A stretch of 42,744 nt of DNA from Acidithiobacillales bacterium SM1_46. GTDB lineage: Bacteria; Pseudomonadota; Gammaproteobacteria; Acidiferrobacterales; Sulfurifustaceae. Below are positions 28,510 to 37,119 of the stretch, piece after piece. The DNA is taken from NCBI GenBank assembly GCA_001304215.1, contig LJVB01000024.1:1-42744 (forward strand), in the 5' to 3' direction. Numbering within the stretch: the first letter of the stretch is position 1; the number at the start of each line of letters is the position of its first letter. The notes under the pieces are model-generated. The model saw only the letters and a program-made list of their open reading frames with translations. It did no database searches and had not been told where the DNA came from. The position numbers and the translations under genes are program-made.

Positions 28510-29397
28510 CTAGCCGATCTCCGCCAACAGACGATCGATCATGGTCTCGGCCTGGGAGGCATAGCCGCCCCCGAACAGGTTGAAGTGATTCAACACGTGA
28601 TAGAGGTTGTAAAGCACCTTTCGCGTGGCGTATCCCTCGTCGAGGGGCCACGCTTCCGCATAGGCGGCGTAGAAGCGCGGGCCGAAACCGCCGAACAATT
28701 GGGTCATCGCAATATCGGCTTCGCGGTCGCCGTAATAGACCGCGGGGTCAAAGATGACCGGCTCACCTTGCTCGGTCACGGCGAAGTTGCCACCCCACAG
28801 GTCGCCATGCAGTAGGGATGGCACGGGCCGATAGCTACCGAATAGCGCCGGGAAACTGTCCTGCAGCCGCTCGCCCTTGCCAATGAGCGTGCCGGGCGCG
28901 CCATTGCGCGCGGCAAGATCCAGCTGAAAGCCAAGGCGAGCCTCGCGCCAGAACTTGAACCAGTCGTGATGAAGCGGATTGGGTTGCGCGGTGGAGCCGA
29001 TTGTGTTGTCGCGCACCCACCCGAAGCTCGGGCGGGTGGCACGGTGCAAGGCGGCGAGTTCGCGGCCCAGGCGTTCAAGCGCCGCGACGCTGGCTGATCG
29101 CAACGACAGGTACTCGAGCACGAGGAAGGCCGAGCCATCCGCTTGGCCCGCGCACAGGGGCGCGGGTACACGCACCGCGCCGGCGCCCGCCAACTCGGCG
29201 AGACCCGCCGCTTCGGCCTGGAACATGTCCAGGCGCGCAGCGCTATTCAATTTGACGAAATAGCTTCCCTCCCGTCCCGCAATGACCAACGCCGAATTGA
29301 TGCAGCCGCCGCCGACATCCTCGATTCCCGTCGGGGCAAACGGGCGACCGGTGGCGCGGGCGATTTCCCGGCAAATCGTCTCGATTTTGCTGTCCAT
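28510..29397 (-). CDS. Fructosamine-kinase family protein
   Basis: 295-aa cytoplasmic kinase-fold protein from ATG 29397 (MDSKIETICREIARATG); the 29-residue extension in the track is unlikely. It contains VGGGCINSALVI, a lysine in GSYFVKLN (nucleotide binding), the catalytic loop LLHGDLWGGNFA and the metal-binding motif VIFDPAVYYGDREADIAM, all typical of bacterial fructosamine kinases (YniA-like). Family members phosphorylate ketosamines or ribulosamines and start repair of glycated proteins; the exact substrate is not shown. It is divergent from the GGDEF-EAL gene and about 200 bp upstream of fccA on the same strand. Confidence 0.92.
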   Translation of the reverse strand: MDSKIETICREIARATGRPFAPTGIEDVGGGCINSALVIAGREGSYFVKLNSAARLDMFQAEAAGLAELAGAGAVRVPAPLCAGQADGSAFLVLEYLSLRSASVAALERLGRELAALHRATRPSFGWVRDNTIGSTAQPNPLHHDWFKFWREARLGFQLDLAARNGAPGTLIGKGERLQDSFPALFGSYRPVPSLLHGDLWGGNFAVTEQGEPVIFDPAVYYGDREADIAMTQLFGGFGPRFYAAYAEAWPLDEGYATRKVLYNLYHVLNHFNLFGGGYASQAETMIDRLLAEIG

Positions 29398-29578
29398 AAG
29401 GCTATTCCCGGCCACTTTAGTGTCTTTGGGACTAAATGGGGAGCGGCGCCGTCCACGGCACGCGCTCCTCATACACGCGGTCAACGCCCGGTACGTGGCA
29501 CCGGAATTGCAGAACTATAACCAAACGGCCTCTACCGCGGCGTTACCGGCGCGCCGGCAGGCCGACCCGTCCAACACC

Positions 29579-31948
29579 ATGACGCTTCTCAACCGCTTCT
29601 CGATGCGCGCAAGCCTGATCGCCACGATTGTGGTGATGGGCCTGCTGGGTCTCGCTCTGGCGCTGTTCACTGCCCGGCTCTACGAGTCCGTGGCCCGTGA
29701 GGCGCATCAGGCTGCGCTCGCCGAACTGCTTTTCCACCGGATCACCGATCTCAGCCGAGATATCGACGTCGAGGCGCAGTTGCGCATCGCCCCGCTGCTA
29801 AGTGACCAGGCGTTCATTGAGAGCCTGCGGGCCAACAAGGCCGATATTGCTCGCGAACGTCTTGTTCGCCTTTGGTCGGAGCCCGGCAAGATTCACGGCA
29901 TAAACAATATGGTCCAGCTCGCTGCATTGCGCTCCGACTTCACGCTGCTGGCATCTGCCGGCCCCGGGTTGGCCACACAACCGTCTTCACTACTCTGTCA
30001 GGGCATGCCGTCCATCGCCGCCGGCACCGAGCAATCCCCCGGCGTCGTGCTGAGCGGGGTCTGTGCCGACCGGCGTCGCCCGAACTACGCAACCGTGATC
30101 CGGCTTGATGGCCAACCGGCCGCTGGCTACCTGGTGGTCTTGACGGATTGGTGGCCGCGACTGCGTGCGCTGGAGTCGTCGTTTTCGGTGCAGCTTGCTC
30201 TCACTGGCGCCGGCGGCAGACTTCTCTATCAGTCGTCGCAGTGGCGCGCAGCGGGAACGGACCAGTTGGTGCGCGCCACGCAGGATGTCCCCCTGATCAG
30301 CGGTGAGCGCGCATCGCTCGCAGTGGCGCGCTCGCTCAAGGCATTTTCGGAGGAGTCGCTGCAGACGCGCATCATCATACTGTTGACCGCGCTCTTGACC
30401 ACGGTCGCAACAGCACTGATCGCGCTATTGGTCCTGCGCGGGACGACGATCAAGCCGCTGGCGCAGCTCGCAATTCAACTTCGGCGCGTCCGTCAGGACG
30501 AGGAGGCGCTCGGCGAACCGGTTGCCATCCAGGGCAGTTCGGAAGTGCGCGAGCTTGCGGCGGGTTTCAACGCCATGACCACGCGGCTCAAGGAGCTCTA
30601 TACGAGTCTCGAGCATATGGCCTATACCGATCCGCTTACGCAACTGCCGAATCGGGTGTTGCTCATGGACCGCCTGCAGCAGGCTATTCTGAATGCCCGC
30701 CGGGACAATCGTCCGTTCGCGCTGTTTCTGATGGATCTCGATCGCTTCAAGGACATCAACGATACCCTCGGCCACCAGGTGGGGGATCAGTTGCTCGAGC
30801 AGGTGGCGCGGCGCTTGCGCGCCAAACTGCGCCAGTCGGACACCGTGGCACGCCTTGGTGGCGACGAGTTCGCCGTATTGTTGCCCAATGTGACCGAGAA
30901 ATATGCCGGCATGGCTGCGCGCATGCTGTTGCAGGCGCTACGTGTGCCTTTCGAGGTGTCGGACCAGAGTCTCGATATTGGCGCAAGCATCGGCGTCGCG
31001 CTTTACCCGGAGCATGGCGTGGACGCCAACGTGCTGATCCAGCGCGCCGATGTGGCCATGTATTCGGCCAAACACACTCATGCCGGGCATGTGTTCTATG
31101 AAGCGCGCCTGGACGAACACAACCCGGGACGACTGATGCGCATGGGCGAGCTGCGCCGCGCCGTGGAACAGGAGCAGTTTGTCCTTCATTATCAGCCAAT
31201 GGTCAGTCTCACCACCGGTCGGGTGGTACGGATGGAGGCGCTGCTACGCTGGCAGCACCCCCGCGAGGGCCTGATGATGCCCGACGCATTTGTCCCGTTG
31301 CTGGAACAAAGCGGGCTCATTCGAGCGCTAACGCCCTGGCTGCTGAACGAGGCGCTTACCTTCGCGCATGAACTGCACCAACAGGACCTGCCGGTAGTGC
31401 TTGCCGTCAATCTCTCGGGGCGCGACCTGCAGGACTTCCTTCTTGCCGATACGCTTGCTGAGCAGCTTGCCGCGCGCCAGGTCGAGCCAGGTTGGATTGA
31501 GCTTGAGATCACCGAGAGCGCTGTTATGGAGGATCCCGCGCGCGCACACGATCTGCTGCAACGGCTCGCCGATATGGGGTTGCGCATTACCGTGGACGAC
31601 TTCGGCACCGGCTACTCATCGCTTGCCTACCTGAAGAAGCTGCCGGTGTCGGCCGTCAAGATCGACAAGTCATTTGTGGCGGGGATGGAGCGTAGCGAGA
31701 ACGATGCGATCATCGTTCGCACCAGTATCGACCTCGCGCACAATCTCGGCCTGTCCGTGGTCGCCGAGGGAGTCGAGAGTGACGATCTGTTGCGGCAGTT
31801 GGCGGAACTCGGCTGCGACGTTGCGCAAGGTTTCTATCTCAGTCGCCCGCTCGCCCCTGATGAGCTTATCACCTGGCTCAAGGAGTCGTTTTGGGGCCTG
31901 CACTCCCGCACGACCGGACTTGACGCAGGGCGATCCCTGCACCACTAA
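29579..31948 (+). CDS. Membrane GGDEF-EAL protein (diguanylate cyclase / phosphodiesterase)
   Basis: 789 aa from ATG 29579 (MTLLNRFSMRASLIATIVVMG); the 99 codons before it in the track lie antisense to the kinase gene and are not credible. Two membrane helices (about 10-30 and 264-285) flank a periplasmic sensor region of unknown type. HAMP (about 285-335, with SSEVRELAAGFNAM) is followed by GGDEF (about 350-510; GGDEF near 427, I-site RQSD five residues before it) and EAL (about 530-785). The EAL domain keeps EALLRW (near 553), NLSGRDL, ELEITES, VDDFGTGYSSLAYLKKLP, KIDKSF, AEGVES and QGFYLSRPL. Both domains look catalytically competent, so net activity cannot be predicted. Confidence 0.95.
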   Translation: MTLLNRFSMRASLIATIVVMGLLGLALALFTARLYESVAREAHQAALAELLFHRITDLSRDIDVEAQLRIAPLLSDQAFIESLRANKADIARERLVRLWSEPGKIHGINNMVQLAALRSDFTLLASAGPGLATQPSSLLCQGMPSIAAGTEQSPGVVLSGVCADRRRPNYATVIRLDGQPAAGYLVVLTDWWPRLRALESSFSVQLALTGAGGRLLYQSSQWRAAGTDQLVRATQDVPLISGERASLAVARSLKAFSEESLQTRIIILLTALLTTVATALIALLVLRGTTIKPLAQLAIQLRRVRQDEEALGEPVAIQGSSEVRELAAGFNAMTTRLKELYTSLEHMAYTDPLTQLPNRVLLMDRLQQAILNARRDNRPFALFLMDLDRFKDINDTLGHQVGDQLLEQVARRLRAKLRQSDTVARLGGDEFAVLLPNVTEKYAGMAARMLLQALRVPFEVSDQSLDIGASIGVALYPEHGVDANVLIQRADVAMYSAKHTHAGHVFYEARLDEHNPGRLMRMGELRRAVEQEQFVLHYQPMVSLTTGRVVRMEALLRWQHPREGLMMPDAFVPLLEQSGLIRALTPWLLNEALTFAHELHQQDLPVVLAVNLSGRDLQDFLLADTLAEQLAARQVEPGWIELEITESAVMEDPARAHDLLQRLADMGLRITVDDFGTGYSSLAYLKKLPVSAVKIDKSFVAGMERSENDAIIVRTSIDLAHNLGLSVVAEGVESDDLLRQLAELGCDVAQGFYLSRPLAPDELITWLKESFWGLHSRTTGLDAGRSLHH

Positions 31949-32069
31949 CCTCCCCGAAGTTTTATGCCGAAGCTGGCGCGCGAGGTGCCTTCGATCACGT
32001 ACTCGCCACCACGCGAGGGCCTTGAGTGGGGTAAGATGCCGAGCATCATGTCTTACGAATGGCAGGTGA

Positions 32070-32786
32070 ATGGCTATGGCGGCGGAGAATGGGCAGGTCG
32101 TGATCATTACGGGTGCGGTGGGCAACCTGGGAAACGCCGTCACCGAGGCTTTTAGCGGCGCGCGGCGCGTGCTCGTGGACCGATCGGCGCAGCGTCTGGC
32201 GCAGCGTTACCCGCCGCTGGTGAACGCAGCTGATACGCTGCTGATCGGGGACGTGAATCTCGCCGATGAGAAAGACGTGCGGCGCATCGCAGCGATGACG
32301 CTAGAGCGATTTGGACGGATCGACGCACTGCTGAATACCGTCGGCGGGTTTACCGGCGGCAAGCCTGTGCATGAGGAGGATCTTGCGGTCTGGGACCGCA
32401 TGTTCGAGATCAATGTGCGCACCGCGTTGCTGAGTTGTCGTGCCGTCATCCCGCAAATGATTCGCCAGGGAACGGGCGCCATCGTCAACGTCGCCGCTCG
32501 AGCGGCGCTGGCCGGGGTGGGCGGGCTCGGGGCCTATTGCGCGGCGAAGAGCGGGGTTATCCGTCTCACCGAGAGCATCGCGCAAGAACTGAAGCCGCAC
32601 GGCGTTCGGGCCAACTGCGTGCTGCCGGGCACCATCGATACCCCGCAAAATCGCAAGGACATGCCGGAAGCGGATTTCAGCAAGTGGGTGGCGCCCGCAG
32701 CTATTGCCCGCGTGATGGCATTCCTGGCCTCGGATGCGGCGGGTGCCATTACCGGTGCCGCAGTACCGGCCTACGGTCGTAGCTAG
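32070..32786 (+). CDS. Short-chain dehydrogenase/reductase lacking the usual catalytic Ser
   Basis: 238-aa cytoplasmic Rossmann-fold protein. The nucleotide motif is VIITGAVGNLGNAV and the catalytic Tyr/Lys lie in GAYCAAKSGVIRLTES. Thirteen residues before the Tyr, where most SDRs have Ser (INISS), this protein has Ala (VNVAARAALAG). NTVGGF replaces the common NNAG motif. The C-terminus MAFLASDAAGAITGAAVPAYG is typical of SDRs. ATG 32070 or ATG 32076 could be the start; AGGTGA lies just upstream. The substrate is unknown. It follows the GGDEF-EAL gene by 121 bp. Confidence 0.88.
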   Translation: MAMAAENGQVVIITGAVGNLGNAVTEAFSGARRVLVDRSAQRLAQRYPPLVNAADTLLIGDVNLADEKDVRRIAAMTLERFGRIDALLNTVGGFTGGKPVHEEDLAVWDRMFEINVRTALLSCRAVIPQMIRQGTGAIVNVAARAALAGVGGLGAYCAAKSGVIRLTESIAQELKPHGVRANCVLPGTIDTPQNRKDMPEADFSKWVAPAAIARVMAFLASDAAGAITGAAVPAYGRS

Positions 32787-32924
32787 GAGGCCAGCCGGCC
32801 TCTCTGCCAGCCTGCTCAGCTGCGGGCCTGCAGGGGACAAAATTCGGGAGTCGCAGCGCAACGATGTGTCAAGCCCAAAAGCGATCCGATTCGCCGTTTT
32901 GCTCGCGCAACATCTCCCAACATA

Positions 32925-32954
32925 TTGAAAAAATTAGTAGAAATTCAGTAGATT
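32925..32954 (+). promoter_or_regulatory. Candidate priA promoter
   Basis: TTGAAA (32925-32930), 18-bp spacer and TAGATT (32949-32954). It lies in the AT-rich patch; the leader to priA would be about 215 nt, which is long, so another promoter nearer the gene is possible. Confidence 0.35.
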
Positions 32955-33028
32955 AAATTTTAATCAATCTGACATTTCACGGCAGTTGCGCACGGCAGAG
33001 CATTTCGCGGAGCCCTTCACCCACATTG

Positions 33029-33037
33029 TTATCCACA
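33029..33037 (+). promoter_or_regulatory. Perfect DnaA box
   Basis: TTATCCACA, identical to the strong E. coli R1/R4 DnaA box, about 140 bp before priA and about 65 bp from the AT-rich patch. I found no second box in the intergenic region. Confidence 0.6.
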
Positions 33038-33175
33038 GAAACTGTTAGTAACCAACGTTTGCTTTCGGGACAACGATTTAGGTGGAACTGGTGACCTGCA
33101 ACTCAACGTGGAGCGGAATGTTTCACGCGCCGGCGCCGCGTTGACCACGAACCGCAGCCCATTCAGAGTCGCGCG

Positions 33176-35368
33176 ATGACGCGAGCTCACCGCGTGCTTC
33201 AGGTCGCGGTCCCCGCGCCGCTCTTCAAGCACTTCGACTACGACGTTGGGGCTAATCCACCGGCGCGCGGCGTCCGCGTGTTGGTGCCCTTTGGCCGCGG
33301 AAAACGCGTCGGCATCGTATTGGGGGTCTCCACTGAGTCGACGCTTGCTCCAGAGCGCCTCAAGGGCGTCCTGGATGTGCTTGATGATGTGCCACTGTTT
33401 CCGGAGCGCCTCATTTCACTGCTGGAATGGGCCGCGACCTACTATCACCACCCGCTCGGCGAAGTATTGGCGGCGGCCCTACCGGCAATCCTGCGCTCGG
33501 GTCGGCCGGCTGAGGCGCTTGGCATCCGATTCTGGGTGCTGACGGAGACGGGGCGCGCGATGGATCTCGGCCTCCTGAGTCGCGCTCCCGCGCAGCGGCG
33601 CATCGTACAGGAGCTCGCCGCCGCGGCTGATGGTCTTGAGGCCGCTCAGCTCGCTGAACTGCTGCCCGCACACGCGAGCCCATTGCGTGCGCTGGTTGAG
33701 AAGGGCCTGGTGGCGGTTCATGAACGCGACTGCCTCGCTGGAGGGTCGCAGGCACTGACGCCCGGTCCGAGTCTCAATGCATCGCAGCAGAGTGCGGTAA
33801 CGGCGATCAGCGGCGCGCTTGATCGCTTCCAGTGCCATTTGCTGCACGGTGTTACCGGAAGTGGCAAGACGGAAGTCTATCTGCATTCTATCGAGCTGGT
33901 GCTCGCCCGGAACAAGCAGGCGCTCGTGCTGGTGCCGGAAATCGGTCTCACACCGCAACTTGTGAATCGCTTTCGCGCCCGCTTCTCGGTGCCAATCGCG
34001 ATGCTGCACTCCGGACTTTCCGATCAGGAACGATTGTGCGCGTGGCTCGCCGCCCAGGATGGGCGTGCGCCAATTGTGCTCGGTACTCGCTCGGCCGTGT
34101 TCGTGCCGCTAAAGTCTCCGGGCATCCTCATCGTGGACGAGGAGCACGACGGCTCCTATAAGCAGCAGGATGGTTTTCGCTACCACGCCCGCGACGTGGC
34201 GGTCATGCGCGCCGCGCGCGAAAAGATCCCGGTCGTGCTCGGGAGTGCTACGCCATCGCTCGAGAGCATGCAGAATGCGCGCGAGGGGAACTACCAGCTA
34301 ATCGAGCTTCCCGAGCGCACTGGCGCGGCCATCTTGCCCACCGTGCAATTGCTCGATATGCGGCGGCTGAAGGCCGCAGACGGGCTATCTGCGCCCCTGC
34401 GCGAGGCCATCGCCGTGCGCCTCGCGCACGGCGAGCAGAGTCTGCTGTTTCTTAATCGCCGCGGTTTCGCACCGGTATGGATGTGCCACGATTGCGGCTG
34501 GGTGGCCTTTTGCCGGAGATGCGATGCGCGCCTGTTCTACCACCAGGGTCATCACAGGCTCCGCTGCCATCACTGTGGGCACGAGGAGCCGCTCGCCGAA
34601 CACTGTCCCCAGTGCGCGACAGGCCAGCCTAAGCCTCTCGGCGAGGGGACCGAGCGCATCGAAGCAGCCATTGCGCGCTGTTTCCCCAGCGCGCGCATCG
34701 AGCGCATCGATCGGGACACGACACGTCGCAAGGGATCGCTCGCGGAAAAGCTCGCGCGCGTGCATGCCGGCGAGGCCGATATCTTGGTCGGCACGCAAAT
34801 GCTCTCCAAGGGTCATGACTTTCCGAACGTCACCCTGGTAGGGGTGCTGAATGCAGACCAGGGCCTTTATAGCGTGGACTTCCGGGCGCCGGAGCGGCTA
34901 TTCCAGCAGATCGCACAGGTAAGCGGTCGCGCCGGGCGTGCGGAAAAGCCCGGCGCGGTACTGATTCAGACCTGGCATCCGGACCATCCGTTGTTCGCCG
35001 CGCTGGCGCGGCACGATTTCCCCGCGTTCGTGGACTTCGCATTGAATGAACGGCGCGAGACGGGCTATCCGCCATTCAGCTTTCTTGCGCTACTGCGCGC
35101 CGAATCGCCAAAGCGCGATGCGACTTACCGGTTTCTGGAGAACGCCCGTGCATTGGCCGGAGCGCCGCCGGAGGTCTCACTCACCGACCCGATGCCGGCG
35201 CCCATGGAACGGCGCCAGGGTCGTTACCGCGCGCAGCTGCTCGTTCAGTCCCGGAATCGCAAGGCGCTGCACGCGTTTCTGCATACATGGGTTTCCGGGC
35301 TCGCGGAAAGCGCTGGTGGTCGAAAGGTGCGCTGGTCGCTCGACGTCGACCCACAAGACCTCTTCTGA
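33176..35368 (+). CDS. priA: Primosomal replication restart helicase PriA
   Basis: Superfamily 2 helicase that reloads the replisome at stalled forks, 730 aa, the usual length. The N-terminal 3-prime-end-binding and winged-helix region begins HRVLQVAVPAPLFKHFDYDV. Walker A is HGVTGSGKTEVYL, Walker B is IVDEEHDGSYKQQ, and LGSATPSLES is motif III. The zinc-binding module holds CHDCGWVAFCRRC and LRCHHCGHEE...CPQC. Motifs DILVGTQMLSKGHDFPNVTLVGV and QVSGRAGRAEKPG follow. ATG 33176 gives the normal N-terminus. The end converges with the oxygenase gene across 13 bp that form a short CTGATC/GATCAG hairpin. Confidence 0.97.
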   Translation: MTRAHRVLQVAVPAPLFKHFDYDVGANPPARGVRVLVPFGRGKRVGIVLGVSTESTLAPERLKGVLDVLDDVPLFPERLISLLEWAATYYHHPLGEVLAAALPAILRSGRPAEALGIRFWVLTETGRAMDLGLLSRAPAQRRIVQELAAAADGLEAAQLAELLPAHASPLRALVEKGLVAVHERDCLAGGSQALTPGPSLNASQQSAVTAISGALDRFQCHLLHGVTGSGKTEVYLHSIELVLARNKQALVLVPEIGLTPQLVNRFRARFSVPIAMLHSGLSDQERLCAWLAAQDGRAPIVLGTRSAVFVPLKSPGILIVDEEHDGSYKQQDGFRYHARDVAVMRAAREKIPVVLGSATPSLESMQNAREGNYQLIELPERTGAAILPTVQLLDMRRLKAADGLSAPLREAIAVRLAHGEQSLLFLNRRGFAPVWMCHDCGWVAFCRRCDARLFYHQGHHRLRCHHCGHEEPLAEHCPQCATGQPKPLGEGTERIEAAIARCFPSARIERIDRDTTRRKGSLAEKLARVHAGEADILVGTQMLSKGHDFPNVTLVGVLNADQGLYSVDFRAPERLFQQIAQVSGRAGRAEKPGAVLIQTWHPDHPLFAALARHDFPAFVDFALNERRETGYPPFSFLALLRAESPKRDATYRFLENARALAGAPPEVSLTDPMPAPMERRQGRYRAQLLVQSRNRKALHAFLHTWVSGLAESAGGRKVRWSLDVDPQDLF

Positions 35369-35381
35369 TCTCGGCGTGTGA

Positions 35382-35993
35382 TCAGATGCGCCGTCGGAAC
35401 CAGCCGGTGAGCGAGAGTCGTTCATGAGTGGTTGGCAGGACTTCGTGTGCTACAGAATTGCTGAGAAAGCACACAAGCGTGCCGCCCTGCGGCGCGACGT
35501 CGCGGTAAGGCGAATCAGCGCGTTCGCTCTCAAACAGGCGCAGGTTGCCGCCCCAGACGGATTCCCATGTCTCGTTGAGATAGAGCACGGCCGATACCGC
35601 ACGCCGGGGATCGCCCCGAAATCGATCCACATGCCGTTGGTAGAAGCCTCCTGGAGGATAAAGTGCAAAGTGGCACTCGTAGTCAAGTAACCCGAGGAAC
35701 AGCCTCTCGTTAAGGGCTAACCGAAGCGCCTCCATCTGCGCGAGGTAAGCGCGTCGCACATCACTGTCAGGCGTATCGAGCCACAAGATGTGATCGCCGC
35801 GAACGTCCGGTCGCAAGACGCGCGTCTCTCCCATGCCCACCCGGGCCGCATGGAAGCGTCCCGCCGAGAATGCGGTGCGCGATTCGCTTGCCAACTCCAG
35901 CACAAGATCAGGTGCGAGGAAACCCGCTCGAATGGCGACACCCGTGCGCGCCAGTGCATCAGCAATATCGGCGGCCGCGCTGGGGTCGATCAC
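35382..35993 (-). CDS. 2OG-Fe(II) oxygenase of the prolyl-hydroxylase type
   Basis: 203-aa double-stranded beta-helix dioxygenase. The iron ligands are His121 and Asp123 (YQRHVDRF) and His183 (SNSVAHEV); Arg192 (THERLSLTGWFRR) would bind 2-oxoglutarate. The core YPPGGFYQRHVDRF...RAVSAVLYLNETW resembles SM-20/EGLN-like bacterial prolyl hydroxylases, including the Pseudomonas PPHD enzyme that modifies EF-Tu; shared substrate is only an inference. It overlaps the upstream YdjM-like gene by 4 bp (ATGA), so the two are co-transcribed. Confidence 0.92.
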   Translation of the reverse strand: MIDPSAAADIADALARTGVAIRAGFLAPDLVLELASESRTAFSAGRFHAARVGMGETRVLRPDVRGDHILWLDTPDSDVRRAYLAQMEALRLALNERLFLGLLDYECHFALYPPGGFYQRHVDRFRGDPRRAVSAVLYLNETWESVWGGNLRLFESERADSPYRDVAPQGGTLVCFLSNSVAHEVLPTTHERLSLTGWFRRRI

Positions 35994-37072
35994 AGCGGGC
36001 GTACGATGGGTTCGGCGATTTCGCGTCCGCTACCGTCGTTCACGAGACGGTAAACGTCCCAGTGCCGGGTGCCGTCGATGCCGCACAGCCCATAGCGAAA
36101 TGGCATGTCGCGACCGACCAGCGCGAAGCGCAGATCGTTGAACCAAACGCATCGACGATCACCGGCCCGGTCAATGCGGTAGAGCGCGGGAAACAGTGCA
36201 AAGCGGCGAAACCGCGAAAAGCTCGCCGAGTGCCAGACTCGTTCAGCCAGTTGGGCCTCGATCGGTGCGTCGCCAAAACGCGCGATGCGCTGCCACTGCA
36301 ACTGATCTTCCGGACGATAGGAAGCAGCGACCCGGCGGAGCCAAGAGGCCTCAGGCGAAACCGGAGCCGGCGCCTCGCGCGTCAGGAGATCCACGTAGGC
36401 GAGGTGGTAGCTGTCCTTGCCCTCGAGCACCACCATCCAGTTGAACGGTGAGAACGGCTGGGGAAGCGCCGATACGGCGGTGCCTGTGAGATGTTGGTCG
36501 GCGACATAGCGCGTTCCGATGGCCACAGCGCGCTGATGCATAATTCCCTGAAGACCGATGTAGCCAGCCAGCACTGCGAGGGCGAACACCGCCGGCTGGC
36601 GCGTCGCGCGCCAGATTGACGAGGCCGCGAGGCCTGCGATCAAAATGGCCGTGAAGTACGGGTCGATAATAAACGTGGTCGGCAACTGCAGGCGCCAGTC
36701 CGTGAGCGGGGCAAGCACCATGGTGCCAAAGGCGGTAATGACATCACCGCCGATATGGATTGCGATACCGAGGGCGATGACCGGCGTAATGGCGCGCCAC
36801 GAATAGCGCCGGCGCAGCAGCAGCCAAACCGCCAGTCCAAGCACTGCCGTCCAGACGGGCAGCATGACGACCGAGTGGGTGATACCGCGATGGGTGGTGA
36901 GATAGGTGAGCGGGTCCAGCAGCAGGACAACAATGTCACTATCGGGAAAGGCAGCTGCCCAGAAGCCGAGCCACAGTCGCGTACGGCGCGGCAGCTCGCC
37001 GGCCCCCGGCGCCGCGGGTTCGGTCGCGCGCGCCAGGAGCGCGCCGGAAAGGGCGTGAGTAAGTGTGTCCAT
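35990..37072 (-). CDS. YdjM-type membrane-bound metal-dependent hydrolase
   Basis: 360-aa inner-membrane protein of the YdjM/LexA-binding membrane hydrolase family. The N-terminus MDTLTHALSGALLARA, then AAAFPDSDIVVLLLDP and THRGITHSVVMLP, carries the conserved His/Asp residues expected to bind metal; HIGGDVITAFGTMVLAP adds another His/Asp cluster. About five membrane helices lie in the first 190 residues, followed by a soluble C-terminal part (ASYRPEDQLQWQRIARFG) that faces one side of the membrane. The biochemical function of the family is unclear. First gene of a two-gene unit with the oxygenase. Confidence 0.88.
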   Translation of the reverse strand: MDTLTHALSGALLARATEPAAPGAGELPRRTRLWLGFWAAAFPDSDIVVLLLDPLTYLTTHRGITHSVVMLPVWTAVLGLAVWLLLRRRYSWRAITPVIALGIAIHIGGDVITAFGTMVLAPLTDWRLQLPTTFIIDPYFTAILIAGLAASSIWRATRQPAVFALAVLAGYIGLQGIMHQRAVAIGTRYVADQHLTGTAVSALPQPFSPFNWMVVLEGKDSYHLAYVDLLTREAPAPVSPEASWLRRVAASYRPEDQLQWQRIARFGDAPIEAQLAERVWHSASFSRFRRFALFPALYRIDRAGDRRCVWFNDLRFALVGRDMPFRYGLCGIDGTRHWDVYRLVNDGSGREIAEPIVRPL

Positions 37073-37119
37073 GCGGCGCAGAGCCAGACCGAATCAGTCT
37101 AGCATCGCGCGCGGCACAT

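Larger units (their letters stand above)
32787..33175. other. AT-rich intergenic region upstream of priA
   Basis: 389 bp without a credible gene. The part from about 32915 to 32975 is strikingly AT-rich for this genome and contains a perfect odd palindrome GATTAAATTTTAATC (32951-32965). A DnaA box and a candidate priA promoter are listed separately. The 67-aa minus ORF at 33029-33232 is antisense to priA and not supported. Confidence 0.6.

Noticed and set aside
29282-29578. N-terminal 99 codons of the 888-aa track ORF
   Set aside because: They overlap the kinase gene antisense; ATG 29579 starts directly at a membrane helix as expected.
32787-33175. Chromosomal replication origin
   Set aside because: Only one DnaA box was found and dnaA, dnaN or gidA are not nearby; kept only as a DnaA-box finding.
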